Counted from the stretch's first letter, positions 15,672-24,325 are shown. The stretch: 64,000 nucleotides of DNA from Thalassobius sp034670005 (GCF_034670005.1 NZ_JAXMOH010000005.1:151156-215155); one strand, 5' to 3'. The notes: a model not told the origin generated them from the sequence alone. A program made the numbers and translations.

Positions 15672-17030
15672 TCAGACGTTCAGCAGCAGGTGCTCACGTT
15701 CCCATGGGCTGATCACCTGCAGGAATTCTTCATACTCCGTCCGTTTGATGATCGAATAGACCCGGGCAAAATCGGGATGCAGAACCTCGTGCAGCGCTTC
15801 GGCGTTTTCGAACAGGTCCAGTGCGTCGCCCATAACCCGCGGCAGATCGGTTTCGTCCTCATAGGCATCGCCCTTGAAACTGGGCCCCGCCCGCTTCTCT
15901 TCCATCAGTCCGAGATAGCCACAGGCAAGCGATGCGGCGATGCCCAGATAGGGGTTGCAATCCATCCCCGCCAGACGGTTTTCAACCCGTCGTGCGCTCG
16001 GTCCCGAAATCGGGATGCGGATGCCGGTGGTGCGGTTGTCGCGGCCCCAGGCCAGGTTGATCGGGGCGGCGTGATCACGCACGTAGCGGCGATAGGAATT
16101 CACATAGGGTGCCAGCACCGCTATGGCCGAAGGCAGATAGGTTTGCAGCCCGCCGATAAAGTGGAAAAACGCGTCCGTCTCACCGCCCTGGGGGCCTGAA
16201 AACAGGTTTTCGCCAGTTTCCATGTCAATTACCGAATGGTGGATATGCATGGCGCTGCCCGGTTCGTCTGCGATCGGTTTCGCCATGAAGGTGGCGAAAC
16301 AATCGTGGCGCAGGGCAGCTTCGCGGATCAGCCGCTTGAAGAAAAACACCTCGTCGGCCAGCTTCACCGGATCGCCGTGGCGCAAGTTGATTTCCAACTG
16401 ACCGGCGCCGCCTTCTTGGGTGATGCCGTCGATTTCGAAGCCCTGAGCTTCGGCGAAATCGTAGATATCGTCGATCACTGGGCCGAATTCGTCGACAGCA
16501 GTCATCGAATAGGCCTGCCGTGCTGCGGCGGGGCGACCGGAGCGGCCCATCATCGGTTCGATTTTCTTGGCCGGATCGGTATTCTTGGCAACGAGGAAAA
16601 ATTCCATCTCCGGGGCCACCACCGGGTCCCAGCCCTGCTTGTGATACAGATCGACCACCCGTTTCAGCACGTTGCGCGGCGCATAGGGGATCACGTCGTT
16701 TTTGCGGTCATAGGCGTCGTGGATCACCTGCAGCGTCCAGTCGCCGGTCCATGGCGCGGCAGTGGCGGTTGACATGTCCGGTTTCAGGATCATGTCGCGT
16801 TCGATGAACCCCTCTTCGCCTGCGGCTTCGCCCCAATCGCCAGTGATGGTCTGGAAAAAGATCGAATCGGGCAGGTGGAAATAATCCTGCTTGGCGAATT
16901 TCGAAGCTGGCACCGCCTTGCCACGGGCAATCCCGGGCAGGTCAGAGATTATGCATTCGACCTCGTCCAGACGGCGGTCTTCGAGATAGGCCTGTGCGGC
17001 TTCGGGCAGGCTGTCCATGAAGTCATTCAT
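15672..17030 (-). CDS. glutamine-synthetase-family gamma-glutamyl-amine ligase (PuuA-like)
   Basis: 452 residues of the GS class III/PuuA type. EMEFFL (metal glutamates), QLEINLRHGDP, the ATP/metal histidine segment GSAMHIHHSV and the RVENRLAGMDCNPYLGIAA arginine loop are in the family order. It probably joins glutamate to an amine with ATP. The start overlaps the amidotransferase end by 8 bp, so the two are co-translated. The exact amine cannot be read from sequence. Confidence 0.88.
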   Translation of the reverse strand: MNDFMDSLPEAAQAYLEDRRLDEVECIISDLPGIARGKAVPASKFAKQDYFHLPDSIFFQTITGDWGEAAGEEGFIERDMILKPDMSTATAAPWTGDWTLQVIHDAYDRKNDVIPYAPRNVLKRVVDLYHKQGWDPVVAPEMEFFLVAKNTDPAKKIEPMMGRSGRPAAARQAYSMTAVDEFGPVIDDIYDFAEAQGFEIDGITQEGGAGQLEINLRHGDPVKLADEVFFFKRLIREAALRHDCFATFMAKPIADEPGSAMHIHHSVIDMETGENLFSGPQGGETDAFFHFIGGLQTYLPSAIAVLAPYVNSYRRYVRDHAAPINLAWGRDNRTTGIRIPISGPSARRVENRLAGMDCNPYLGIAASLACGYLGLMEEKRAGPSFKGDAYEDETDLPRVMGDALDLFENAEALHEVLHPDFARVYSIIKRTEYEEFLQVISPWEREHLLLNV

Positions 17031-17706
17031 CTGATTTTCCTTTGAAAAATGCGGCCATCTTTTGCGCCAGCCCGTGATCGTCCAGCGGTTGATCCAATTG
17101 TTCTGAAATCTGCTTGATCATGGGGTCGGGCAGCACGCCGGGCGCCCGGTGTTGAAGCAGCCCTTCCATCATGCGCGTGGTGAATTCCGGATGCGCCTGT
17201 ACCGTCAGGATACTATCGCCATAGATCAGCGCCGCATTGGCGCAACTGTCATTCGAGGCCAGCACCCGCGCCCCTTCCGGTGCGGTAATGACCTGATCCT
17301 GATGCCAGGCGTTCAGCACCACCTCGTCATCACCGAAACGATAGCGTTGCGGTCCGGCGATCCAGCCGTGGTCGAATTTCTCCACCCGGCCGCCGAGGGC
17401 CTGCGCGATGATCTGATGACCAAAACAAACCCCGATCATCGGCTTACCCGATGCTTTCACATCGCGGATGAAGCTTTCCAGCGGCGCGATCCAGTCATGG
17501 TCTTCGTAAACCCCGTGTTTCGACCCGGTGATCAGCCAGCCATCGGCTGCGTCCACGGAGGCGGGGAATTCATTGTCCACGACATTGAAGGTTTCAAAAT
17601 CAAAGCCATGCCCCTCGAGAAGTTTGGCGAACATGGTGGCGTAATCGCCCAGTTCGCCTTTCACTTCATCGGGCGCATGGCCGGTTTGCAGGATGCCGAT
17701 TTTCAT
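17023..17706 (-). CDS. class I glutamine amidotransferase-like protein
   Basis: 227 residues with the triad visible: Cys94 in GVCFGHQ, His172 and Glu174 in AHPEF. No synthase domain is attached, so it may hydrolyse a gamma-glutamyl bond, the role PuuD plays for gamma-glutamyl-GABA, or act as a GuaA-like glutaminase. It belongs to the GATase1 group rather than peptidase C26 proper. It lies between two glutamine-synthetase-like genes and overlaps the downstream one by 8 bp. Confidence 0.87.
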   Translation of the reverse strand: MKIGILQTGHAPDEVKGELGDYATMFAKLLEGHGFDFETFNVVDNEFPASVDAADGWLITGSKHGVYEDHDWIAPLESFIRDVKASGKPMIGVCFGHQIIAQALGGRVEKFDHGWIAGPQRYRFGDDEVVLNAWHQDQVITAPEGARVLASNDSCANAALIYGDSILTVQAHPEFTTRMMEGLLQHRAPGVLPDPMIKQISEQLDQPLDDHGLAQKMAAFFKGKSDE

Positions 17707-17782
17707 GGGTCACCAGTTTGTTCGATAATTGCGAAAGTATGTGCGGGTTAGGGAGAGGACGGCAAGGGGCGCAAGCGCCCCG

Positions 17783-19129
17783 TCACACCGTGTCGAGGTA
17801 TATCTCGACACGTTCCGCTGGCGTCAGCTCACCCATGTAATGCAGCTCCTGCCGCTTGGTCAGGATGAAATTGCGGATCAGTTCGGGCGCAAAAATCCGC
17901 TTGATGACCTCGCTTTGTTCAAAGGCGTCGATCGCCGCGCCCCAAGTGTTGGGTACCTGTGGCAGGTCCAGCGCATAGGCATTGCCGGTGATCGGGTCTT
18001 GTGGTTCTATCCCGTCCTCGATCCCGGTCAGTGCCGCACCCAGAATCGCCGCCAGCATCAGGTAGGGGTTCACATCGCCCCCCGCAAACCGGTGTTCGAT
18101 CCGCCGCGCCTTGTGGTCGCCGGACGGAACCCGGATCGCCGCAGTGCGGTTTTCATAGGCCCAGCAGATCCCGGTCGGCGCATGTGCGCCCGGCACCATG
18201 CGGTCATAGCTGTTCCAATGCGGCGCAAAGACTAATGTGCTGTCGGCCATCGCATTCAGGCAACCGGCTATCGCGTGGCGCAACGTGTCGGTGCCTTTTG
18301 GGCCGCCATCGTCAAAGACATTGTTACCATCCTGATCCAGCACCGAAAAATGGGTGTGCAGCCCGGACCCGGCGTAGTCTTCGTAGGGTTTAGCCATGAA
18401 GCTGGCCGCAAATCCGTGACTGCGCGCCAATCCCTTGACCAGCATCTTGAACAGCCAGGCATCGTCGGCCGCGCGCAGCGCGTCGTCGCAATGCATCAGG
18501 TTAATCTCGAACTGACCCAGACCCGCTTCGGAAATCGCGGTGTCTGCGGGAATGTCCATTTCTTCGCAGGCGTCATAAAGGTCGGTAAAGAAGTTGTCGA
18601 ACGCGTCCAGCGCCCGGATCGACAGCGTTTCGGCGCCTTTGCGCCGCTTGCCGGATTGTTCGCTGATCGGAATTTGCAGTTTGCGGCCTGAATCGTCGAT
18701 CAGGAAGAATTCCAACTCTACCGCGACGACCGGGGTCAGTCCGCGTGCCTTGTAGCGGTCCAGTACCGCGCGCAGCGCCTGACGGGGGTCGCCATCATAG
18801 GGGCTGCCATCTTCGCGGAACATCCAGATTGGCAGCAAAGCGGATGGGGCAGACAGCCATGGCATCGGCATGAAGCCGCGCTCGGTCGGTTTCAGCACGC
18901 CGTCGCGGTCGCCGCTTTCGAACACCAGCGGGCTGTCGTCGATATCTTCGCCCCAGATGTCGAGATTAAGTACCGACACCGGAAAACGGGTGCCGTCTTC
19001 GACCACCTTGTCGGCAAAGCGTGTTGGAATCCGCTTGCCGCGCGGCTGACCGTTCAGGTCGGCGGCGGCTACACGGATGGTGCGCACCTCGGGATGCTTT
19101 CTCAGCCAGTTTTTCATATTCATCGTCAT
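17783..19129 (-). CDS. second glutamine-synthetase-family ligase
   Basis: 448 residues from ATG 19129; an in-frame TTG at 19189 would add 20 weakly conserved residues. ELEFFLID, QFEINLMHCDD, GSGLHTHFSVLD and RIEHRFAGGDVNPYLMLAA mark it as a PuuA/GlnA-like enzyme, clearly paralogous to the 15672 gene but well diverged. Two such ligases in one operon suggests two amine substrates or a hetero-oligomer. Palindromic TTTGATCAAA sites lie in its upstream region. Confidence 0.88.
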   Translation of the reverse strand: MTMNMKNWLRKHPEVRTIRVAAADLNGQPRGKRIPTRFADKVVEDGTRFPVSVLNLDIWGEDIDDSPLVFESGDRDGVLKPTERGFMPMPWLSAPSALLPIWMFREDGSPYDGDPRQALRAVLDRYKARGLTPVVAVELEFFLIDDSGRKLQIPISEQSGKRRKGAETLSIRALDAFDNFFTDLYDACEEMDIPADTAISEAGLGQFEINLMHCDDALRAADDAWLFKMLVKGLARSHGFAASFMAKPYEDYAGSGLHTHFSVLDQDGNNVFDDGGPKGTDTLRHAIAGCLNAMADSTLVFAPHWNSYDRMVPGAHAPTGICWAYENRTAAIRVPSGDHKARRIEHRFAGGDVNPYLMLAAILGAALTGIEDGIEPQDPITGNAYALDLPQVPNTWGAAIDAFEQSEVIKRIFAPELIRNFILTKRQELHYMGELTPAERVEIYLDTV

Positions 19130-19219
19130 ACGCCTGATGAGGCCGTGCCCGTGCGGGAAACGCAAGCCCGTAGAAACGGGGGCGTTCAAGCGTCAGGTCC
19201 ATGCCCTTGGTCCTAGTTA

Positions 19220-19229
19220 TTTGATCAAA
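19220..19229. promoter_or_regulatory. TTTGATCAAA palindrome 1
   Basis: A 10-bp palindrome in the gap upstream of the ligase gene (start 19129). Together with the related site 74 bp away it is a candidate operator for the amine block. No regulator is encoded next to it, so the binder is unknown. Confidence 0.45.
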
Positions 19230-19292
19230 ATTTCTGTGATGGGTTGTAGCAATCCAGTTTAACGGAGTTTTCCCGCAAACAGTCACCCAAAA

Positions 19293-19304
19293 ATTTGATC
19301 AAAT
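19293..19304. promoter_or_regulatory. ATTTGATCAAAT palindrome 2
   Basis: A perfect 12-bp version of the same motif, 8 bp after the HisM-like stop codon. Centre-to-centre distance to palindrome 1 is 74 bp, about seven helical turns, compatible with looping. Confidence 0.45.
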
Positions 19305-19312
19305 ATTGTCTA

Positions 19313-20119
19313 CTACCGGATCAGGTTCGGACGCAAGCGAATTTTTCGCCGTAATCCGTGTGGCAAATGCCGGTTCAGACGGCGGTTCATCAGACCAAAG
19401 CACGACACCACGATCAAAGTCAGCAGGATGAAATAGCCCGCCAGAATCGGGTAGGGGATGAACGGGTTAAAGGTCTTGTCAGCGAAATAATTGGCGTAAT
19501 AGAGCGCATCGCCCTTTTGCCGCCATGCCGGGAAGCCGGAAAAATACACCAGCGTGGTGGCGTGAAACAGAAAAATCGCTTCGTTGGTATAGGCCGGCCA
19601 GGCCAGCCTGAGCATGGTCGGCCAGGTGATTTTGCGGAATTTTTTCCAACCCGAGAACCCATAGGCATCGGCGGCTTCCAGATCGCCCTTGGGTACTGAG
19701 CGCAGCGCTCCATAGAAGATTTCACCGCTATAGGCGGCAGTGTTGAAAAACAGTGTCACCAACGCCCCCAGCCAGGCGGCGGTGAAGGGCGCGAATATCG
19801 GGCTGACCTGTTTCAGGCTGAGAAACAGGAAATAGGCAAAGAAGAACTGAATGAAGAGAGGCGAGCCGCGGAAAATGAAAATGAACCATTCCGACGTTTT
19901 GCGCAGTAGCGGGTGTTCGGCGTTTTTGCCAAGCGCCAGTGCGGTGGCCAGAAAGAACCCCGACAACAGCGCCAGCGTCCCGAAATAGATGTTCCAGATC
20001 ATCCCCGACCCGATCAGGGTGAATTGCTGGCACAGGGTGAAATCTTCTTTCGGCAGCAGTCGCGCGCCCACGCCGATCGAACGCAGTGCATAATCCTGAA
20101 TGGTGATCCAGCAGCTCAT
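19313..20119 (-). CDS. ABC amino-acid/amine transporter permease (HisM-like)
   Basis: 268 residues with about five hydrophobic segments and the polar-amino-acid permease EAA-type loop around YGFSGWKKFRKITWPTML. It pairs with the permease encoded just upstream; its ATG overlaps that stop codon (ATGA at 20116-20119). As part of the inner-membrane channel it would import a cationic or polar amine or amino acid for the downstream ligases. Confidence 0.92.
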   Translation of the reverse strand: MSCWITIQDYALRSIGVGARLLPKEDFTLCQQFTLIGSGMIWNIYFGTLALLSGFFLATALALGKNAEHPLLRKTSEWFIFIFRGSPLFIQFFFAYFLFLSLKQVSPIFAPFTAAWLGALVTLFFNTAAYSGEIFYGALRSVPKGDLEAADAYGFSGWKKFRKITWPTMLRLAWPAYTNEAIFLFHATTLVYFSGFPAWRQKGDALYYANYFADKTFNPFIPYPILAGYFILLTLIVVSCFGLMNRRLNRHLPHGLRRKIRLRPNLIR

Positions 20120-21000
20120 GCTTTGGCCTTTCTCTGCTTCTCACCGCTCAGCGTCGCCTGTCCGTTGCTGAGTTTGACCATCAGTCGTTCCAGAACGACT
20201 TCGGACAGTTTGGTAAAGACCAGATAGAACACCAGCAGCGCCAGGAAATACCACATGCGCCAGTCGCCATGCGGGTAGCTGGTGAATTTCGCGGTCTTCG
20301 CCCCGCCCAGTTCCCGTGCCCAGTAAACGATGTCCTCGACGCCGAGCAGGAACAAAAGAGGGGTCGCCTTGATCAGCACCATCCACAGGTTGGACAGGCC
20401 GGGCAGGGCATAGACCCACATCTGCGGCACCATGATGCGCCAGAATGCCTGTCGGCGGTTCATGCCGTAAGCTTCGGCGGTTTCCATCTGCGCATGTGGC
20501 ACTGCGCGCATCGCGCCATAAAGCACATTGGCGGCAAAGGCACCGAACACGATGGCAAAGGTGATCACAGCCAGAGTGAAGCCATAGACTTCGTGCACCC
20601 ATTGCGCCGCGCTTGACAACGGCATTTTCGCCGCGTCGCAGACCACGAAATCGTTGCCCTGCCGGATAGGATCGGTCCAGTCAGGGCACAGTGTTTTATG
20701 CCTGATCCATTCAATCGCCTGATCGAATGCAATTACGAAGAACAGGAAAAAGGCGATATCGGGCACGCCCCGGACAATCGCGATATAGGCTTTGCCGATC
20801 CAGGCAAGCGGCAGCACACGTGACCGGGCAAGCATCGCACCGACGAATCCAAACCCCAGCGACACCGGCGCGGTGATCGCCAGCAGCAGAAGAACCGTGC
20901 CGAAAGACACGTAGAAGCCCATATGCTTACCAGTAGTGAGGTAGCAAGACAGCCAACTCAGGCCGGACAGCGTGTCGGGATCTGCGCAATAGGAAAAAAT
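20116..21000 (-). CDS. ABC amino-acid/amine transporter permease (HisQ-like), probable AUU start
   Basis: About 294 residues. The conserved-looking N-terminus (FSYCADPDTLSGLSWLSCYL) has no ATG, GTG or TTG in front; an ATT codon at 21000-20998 lies six bases after GCGAGG and is the most reasonable start. The ATG at 21114 would begin inside the binding-protein gene and run through a strong hairpin, and the internal ATG at 20922 would delete the first region. The EAA loop (EAYGMNRRQAFWRIMVPQMW) is clear. A long loop with two cysteines (CPDWTDPIRQGNDFVVC) makes it larger than enterobacterial HisQ. Confidence 0.85.
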   Translation of the reverse strand: MFSYCADPDTLSGLSWLSCYLTTGKHMGFYVSFGTVLLLLAITAPVSLGFGFVGAMLARSRVLPLAWIGKAYIAIVRGVPDIAFFLFFVIAFDQAIEWIRHKTLCPDWTDPIRQGNDFVVCDAAKMPLSSAAQWVHEVYGFTLAVITFAIVFGAFAANVLYGAMRAVPHAQMETAEAYGMNRRQAFWRIMVPQMWVYALPGLSNLWMVLIKATPLLFLLGVEDIVYWARELGGAKTAKFTSYPHGDWRMWYFLALLVFYLVFTKLSEVVLERLMVKLSNGQATLSGEKQRKAKA

Positions 21001-21050
21001 GGTGAGCCTCGCTTGGACGGAGAGGGCGGGTTTGAATATTTGTGGAACAG

Positions 21051-21082
21051 TGTCAGGGGGAAGGCAGCGCCTCCCCCTGACA
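21051..21082 (-). promoter_or_regulatory. intercistronic mRNA hairpin behind the binding-protein gene
   Basis: A perfect 11-bp stem (21051-21061 with 21072-21082; arms TGTCAGGGGGA and TCCCCCTGACA) between the solute-binding-protein stop and the permease start, with no U-run. Such hairpins are known to protect the upstream binding-protein message and lower permease expression. Confidence 0.75.
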
Positions 21083-21089
21083 GGGGCGC

Positions 21090-21803
21090 TTAGAACGTGG
21101 CGCCGATTTCCCATTTTTCGATCAGCGCGTTCAGGCTGCCGTCGTCTTTCATCGACTGGATAGCAGCATCGAACTTAGCTTTCAGTTCGCCATCGCTTTC
21201 GCGCACGCCCATGCCGACACCGCCACCGATCAGCTCTTCCTTGCTGAGCAGCATCAGGTCGTCGTTTTCGTCCGCGATCGGGGCCAGATAGGATTTGTCG
21301 GCCAGAACCGCGTCGGCTTCGCCATTGCGCACGGCGGCGATGGTTTCGTCGGGGCTGGAAAATTCCACCAAAGTCGCGCCGGACGCCGCGACGAACGCGG
21401 CCTGAATGGTGCCGGTCTGCGCCGCGATCACGCCGCCGGACAGATCGACATCGTCAGTCATCGCCATATAGGCGGAGGGATCGGGCTGCGAATAGTTCTG
21501 GGTGAAATCGATCACCTCGTCGCGTTCGTCGGTGATCGACATGCCGGCGATGATGGTGTCGTAGTTACCCGATACCAGGTTGGGGATGATCGAATCCCAT
21601 TCGTTGGTGACCCATTCGCAGGTCAGTTCGGCGCGCTTGCACAGCTCATCGCCCAACTCGCGCTCGAAGCCGTCGACTTCACCACTGTCGTTGATGAAGT
21701 TCCACGGAGGGTAGGCGCCTTCGGTTCCCATACGTACGGTGTCGGCCATGGCCATCCCGGCGGTCAGCGCCAGAGCAGCCGTGCTGAGGATCAGCTTTTT
21801 CAT
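21090..21803 (-). CDS. periplasmic solute-binding protein of the polar amino acid ABC transporter
   Basis: 237 residues with a classical signal peptide (KKLILSTAALALTAGMAMA, cleavage before Asp21) and the family-3 binding-protein signature GTEGAYPPWNF and GFERELGDELCKRA. Cys55 and Cys61 may form the small disulfide typical of histidine/ornithine-type binders. Located between the ATPase and permease genes, it delivers ligand to the HisQM-like channel. Ligand identity is not evident; context points to an amine or basic amino acid. Confidence 0.93.
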   Translation of the reverse strand: MKKLILSTAALALTAGMAMADTVRMGTEGAYPPWNFINDSGEVDGFERELGDELCKRAELTCEWVTNEWDSIIPNLVSGNYDTIIAGMSITDERDEVIDFTQNYSQPDPSAYMAMTDDVDLSGGVIAAQTGTIQAAFVAASGATLVEFSSPDETIAAVRNGEADAVLADKSYLAPIADENDDLMLLSKEELIGGGVGMGVRESDGELKAKFDAAIQSMKDDGSLNALIEKWEIGATF

Positions 21804-21853
21804 TCATGTTCTCCCAATGTTGAACTTCGGTTTATTCAGCCGGACCCGTGCTT

Positions 21854-22630
21854 TTACCCATGCACGGTGGCCGACAGAAACTGTTTGAGCCGTTCGCTTT
21901 TCGGTGCGCCGAACAGCGTCTCGGGCGGACCCTGTTCTTCGACCAGACCCTGATGCAGGAACACGACATGGCTGGAAATATCCGAGGCCATTTTCATGTC
22001 ATGGGTCACGATCAGCATGGTGCGGCCTTCGGCGGCCAGATCCCGGATCACCCGGATCACTTCCTGTTCCAGTTCCGGATCCAGCGCCGAGGTCGGTTCG
22101 TCGAACAAAAGCGCCTCGGGTTCCATGCACAATGCCCGCGCGATCGCCGCGCGCTGCTGCTGGCCGCCGGACAATTGCGCCGGGAACACGTCGCATTTGT
22201 CGCCGATCCCGACTTTGTCGAGATAGCCGCGCGCCGCCTGTTCCACCTCGGCCCGGTCGCGGCCCAGCACGGTGACCGGAGCCTCCATCACGTTTTGCAG
22301 GATGGTCATATGGCCCCACAGGTTGAACTGCTGGAACACCATGCTGAGATTGGTACGGATGCGCAGAACCTGTTTTGAATCCGCCGGTTGCCGCGCCAGA
22401 CCTTCGCCATGCCATTTTACCGGTTCGCCCTTGAACAGGATTTCACCCTGCTGGCTGTCTTCCAGCAGATTGGCGCAGCGCAGAATGGTGGATTTACCCG
22501 ATCCGGAGGATCCGATCAGAGATACCACATCCCCTTTGCGCGCGATGATATCGACCCCCTTGATCACTTCAAGGCTGCCATACGCCTTGTGCAGGCCGTT
22601 GATTTCGATGACTGGATCCTGTTCGGACAA
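21854..22630 (-). CDS. ABC transporter ATP-binding protein (HisP-like)
   Basis: About 258 residues from a TTG at 22630 that follows AGGGG; another in-frame TTG at 22666 has no clear RBS. Walker A GSSGSGKST, Q-loop QQFNLW, signature LSGGQQQRAA, Walker B LLFDEPTSALD and the switch histidine VTHD are all intact. It energises the importer whose other genes follow on the same strand and is the first gene of the operon. Confidence 0.94.
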   Translation of the reverse strand: MSEQDPVIEINGLHKAYGSLEVIKGVDIIARKGDVVSLIGSSGSGKSTILRCANLLEDSQQGEILFKGEPVKWHGEGLARQPADSKQVLRIRTNLSMVFQQFNLWGHMTILQNVMEAPVTVLGRDRAEVEQAARGYLDKVGIGDKCDVFPAQLSGGQQQRAAIARALCMEPEALLFDEPTSALDPELEQEVIRVIRDLAAEGRTMLIVTHDMKMASDISSHVVFLHQGLVEEQGPPETLFGAPKSERLKQFLSATVHG

Positions 22631-22800
22631 AGCCGCCCCTGTTCTTTCTATCCCCGTTTGAAGCAAAGAATAGGGACGAAAAAAACGATCAGTGCAACTT
22701 TCAAAATGGGAAAACCTACAGAGAAACCGCCAAATTGACCCTCGGTCATCTGCAATTTGTCATTTTTTCGTCAAAGCAGCCAGCCTGCGCCGGGGCGTCT

Positions 22801-23241
22801 TCAGCCGGCTTTTTCCACCCGTTGCCGGGCCAGCGCACTGTCGCGGTCGTTGATGCCCAGCAGATTCGACACCATCCGCAATAACGCGTCTTCGTGCTGA
22901 TCGCGCACACCATCGGCCAGAACCACCGACCACAGCGCCTCGATCACGCCGATGCGGTCGTCATAGGCGACCGCGTCCTTGATCGCGCGGGTGAATCTCA
23001 CGGTGTCTGGGGCTTCGGCTTCCAGCTGTTCGGCCTGGCAACGAAGGTCCTGCACCCCGGCCGGATCCAGCCGGTACCGGGTGGCGGCGATCCTGTCGAT
23101 CCGGGTGATTTCATCGGGGTCATAGCGACCATCGGACCGGGCGACGCGAACAAGAAGCGCGGTCAACGCCAACCGGGCATCCGGGCCATTCATCGGGGCG
23201 GGGGCTGGTTGCGCCAGCCGTTTCAGAAAATCAGCAAACAT
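22801..23241 (-). CDS. TerB-family protein A
   Basis: 146 residues from ATG 23241. It has the TerB helical core with acidic repeats (RSDGRYDPDEITRIDR and ADGVRDQHEDALLR) that bind divalent metal in the family. It is paralogous to the neighbouring upstream gene, sharing the start MFA-x-x-L, ALLVRVA-[RK]-SD and WxVVL-x-DG. Tellurite resistance proper usually needs other ter genes, absent here, so a general envelope or metal-stress role is only a guess. Confidence 0.85.
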   Translation of the reverse strand: MFADFLKRLAQPAPAPMNGPDARLALTALLVRVARSDGRYDPDEITRIDRIAATRYRLDPAGVQDLRCQAEQLEAEAPDTVRFTRAIKDAVAYDDRIGVIEALWSVVLADGVRDQHEDALLRMVSNLLGINDRDSALARQRVEKAG

Positions 23242-23283
23242 AGTGAGGATATAGACCCGGCGGGGTGGCAATCCAAGTCGGCA

Positions 23284-23727
23284 TCACGCGCTTTCCTGTG
23301 CCCGGTTGCGGGCGGTCAGATTGTCGGCCTCGCTCAATCCCAACGCGTGCTGTACCCGGGTGACGATCTCGATCTCCTCGTTGACCTGAGCCCCGTCTGA
23401 CAGCACCACCTGCCAAATTGCTTCCAACGCCATCAGGCGGTCTTCGAAATCGACGCCCTCGCGGATCAGTTCGGCAAAGATTTCGGTCGGCGGCGCGCGT
23501 TTTTCCAGCTTTTCGCAAGTGGCGCGCATCTTGGCGGCCGCGACCACCGACAGGCCATTGATATGGGCCAGAAGCCGGTCGATGCGTTTGATTTCCTCGA
23601 CCTGATAGCTGTGATCGGACTTCGCGACCCTGACCAAAAGCGCGCCCAGAGCCAAGGCTGCATTTGGCTCTGGCAATTCTTCTTGTGCTTTATGCCCGGT
23701 CAGGGCGTTGAGGATGTTTGCAAACAT
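23284..23727 (-). CDS. TerB-family protein B
   Basis: 147 residues from ATG 23727. It shows the same TerB core as the downstream paralogue (ALGALLVRVAKSDHSYQVEE ... AIWQVVLSDGAQVNEEIE). The pair is arranged head to tail with 42 bp between them, as expected for an old tandem duplication. Function unknown beyond family membership. Confidence 0.85.
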   Translation of the reverse strand: MFANILNALTGHKAQEELPEPNAALALGALLVRVAKSDHSYQVEEIKRIDRLLAHINGLSVVAAAKMRATCEKLEKRAPPTEIFAELIREGVDFEDRLMALEAIWQVVLSDGAQVNEEIEIVTRVQHALGLSEADNLTARNRAQESA

Positions 23728-23842
23728 ATCCACAGGATAACGCATTTATGCCGCAAGTGAGAAAGCGAAATTTATCCGAATCGCCTCGGGCCGGGAAAAA
23801 AGGTAGGGTTGGGTACTACCTGTGTTTCGCCGGACCCCGGTT

Positions 23843-24136
23843 TCAGCCGTCATAGCCCGCAACGATCACCAGATCTCCGGTGGAAATCGGATCACGAAGC
23901 GCTTTGGCCTTCTGGTAGCCTTCTGATTCGTAACAGGCCACCGCGGCCTCATAGCTGGGGAATTCGATCACCACGGTTCGGGCGCGCGATGCGCCTTCCT
24001 TGGTCACCCCGGGACCGCCCCGGACCAGAAATTTCGCGCCGTATTCGGCGAAGGGCGCAGCATTTGCCCGTTTATAATCTTCGTAACGCGCGGGATCGTC
24101 GATATCGACATGCGCCACCCAGTAACCTTTGCTCAT
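23843..24136 (-). CDS. DUF1330-family protein
   Basis: 97 residues from ATG 24136 with a perfect AGGAGG RBS. The sequence MSKGYWVAHVDIDDP ... YKRANAAPFAEYGAKFLVRGG ... VVIEFPSYEAAVACYESEGY is a textbook DUF1330 (ferredoxin-like dimeric alpha-beta barrel) protein. These are small cytoplasmic proteins without an agreed reaction. Monocistronic. Confidence 0.9.
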   Translation of the reverse strand: MSKGYWVAHVDIDDPARYEDYKRANAAPFAEYGAKFLVRGGPGVTKEGASRARTVVIEFPSYEAAVACYESEGYQKAKALRDPISTGDLVIVAGYDG

Positions 24137-24325
24137 TTTGGCTCCTCCTGATGGCCGCGAGGGTGGAGTGTTTTCCAAAAAAAGCAAAGTGCGAAATAAA
24201 ATTAAGTAGCTTTGGACTGAAAAGTCACGAGTTTGCCTTTTTCACACCCAAGTTTTCCCGCCAATGCCAGTAAATAATGACTGAAACGACTTATGGACAA
24301 AATCCAAGGCTAGCAGGTAAACGCT

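Noticed and set aside
19130..19189. TTG start at 19189 for the second GS-like ligase
   Set aside because: The added 20 residues do not look like the family N-terminus and no clear Shine-Dalgarno precedes it; ATG 19129 is preferred.
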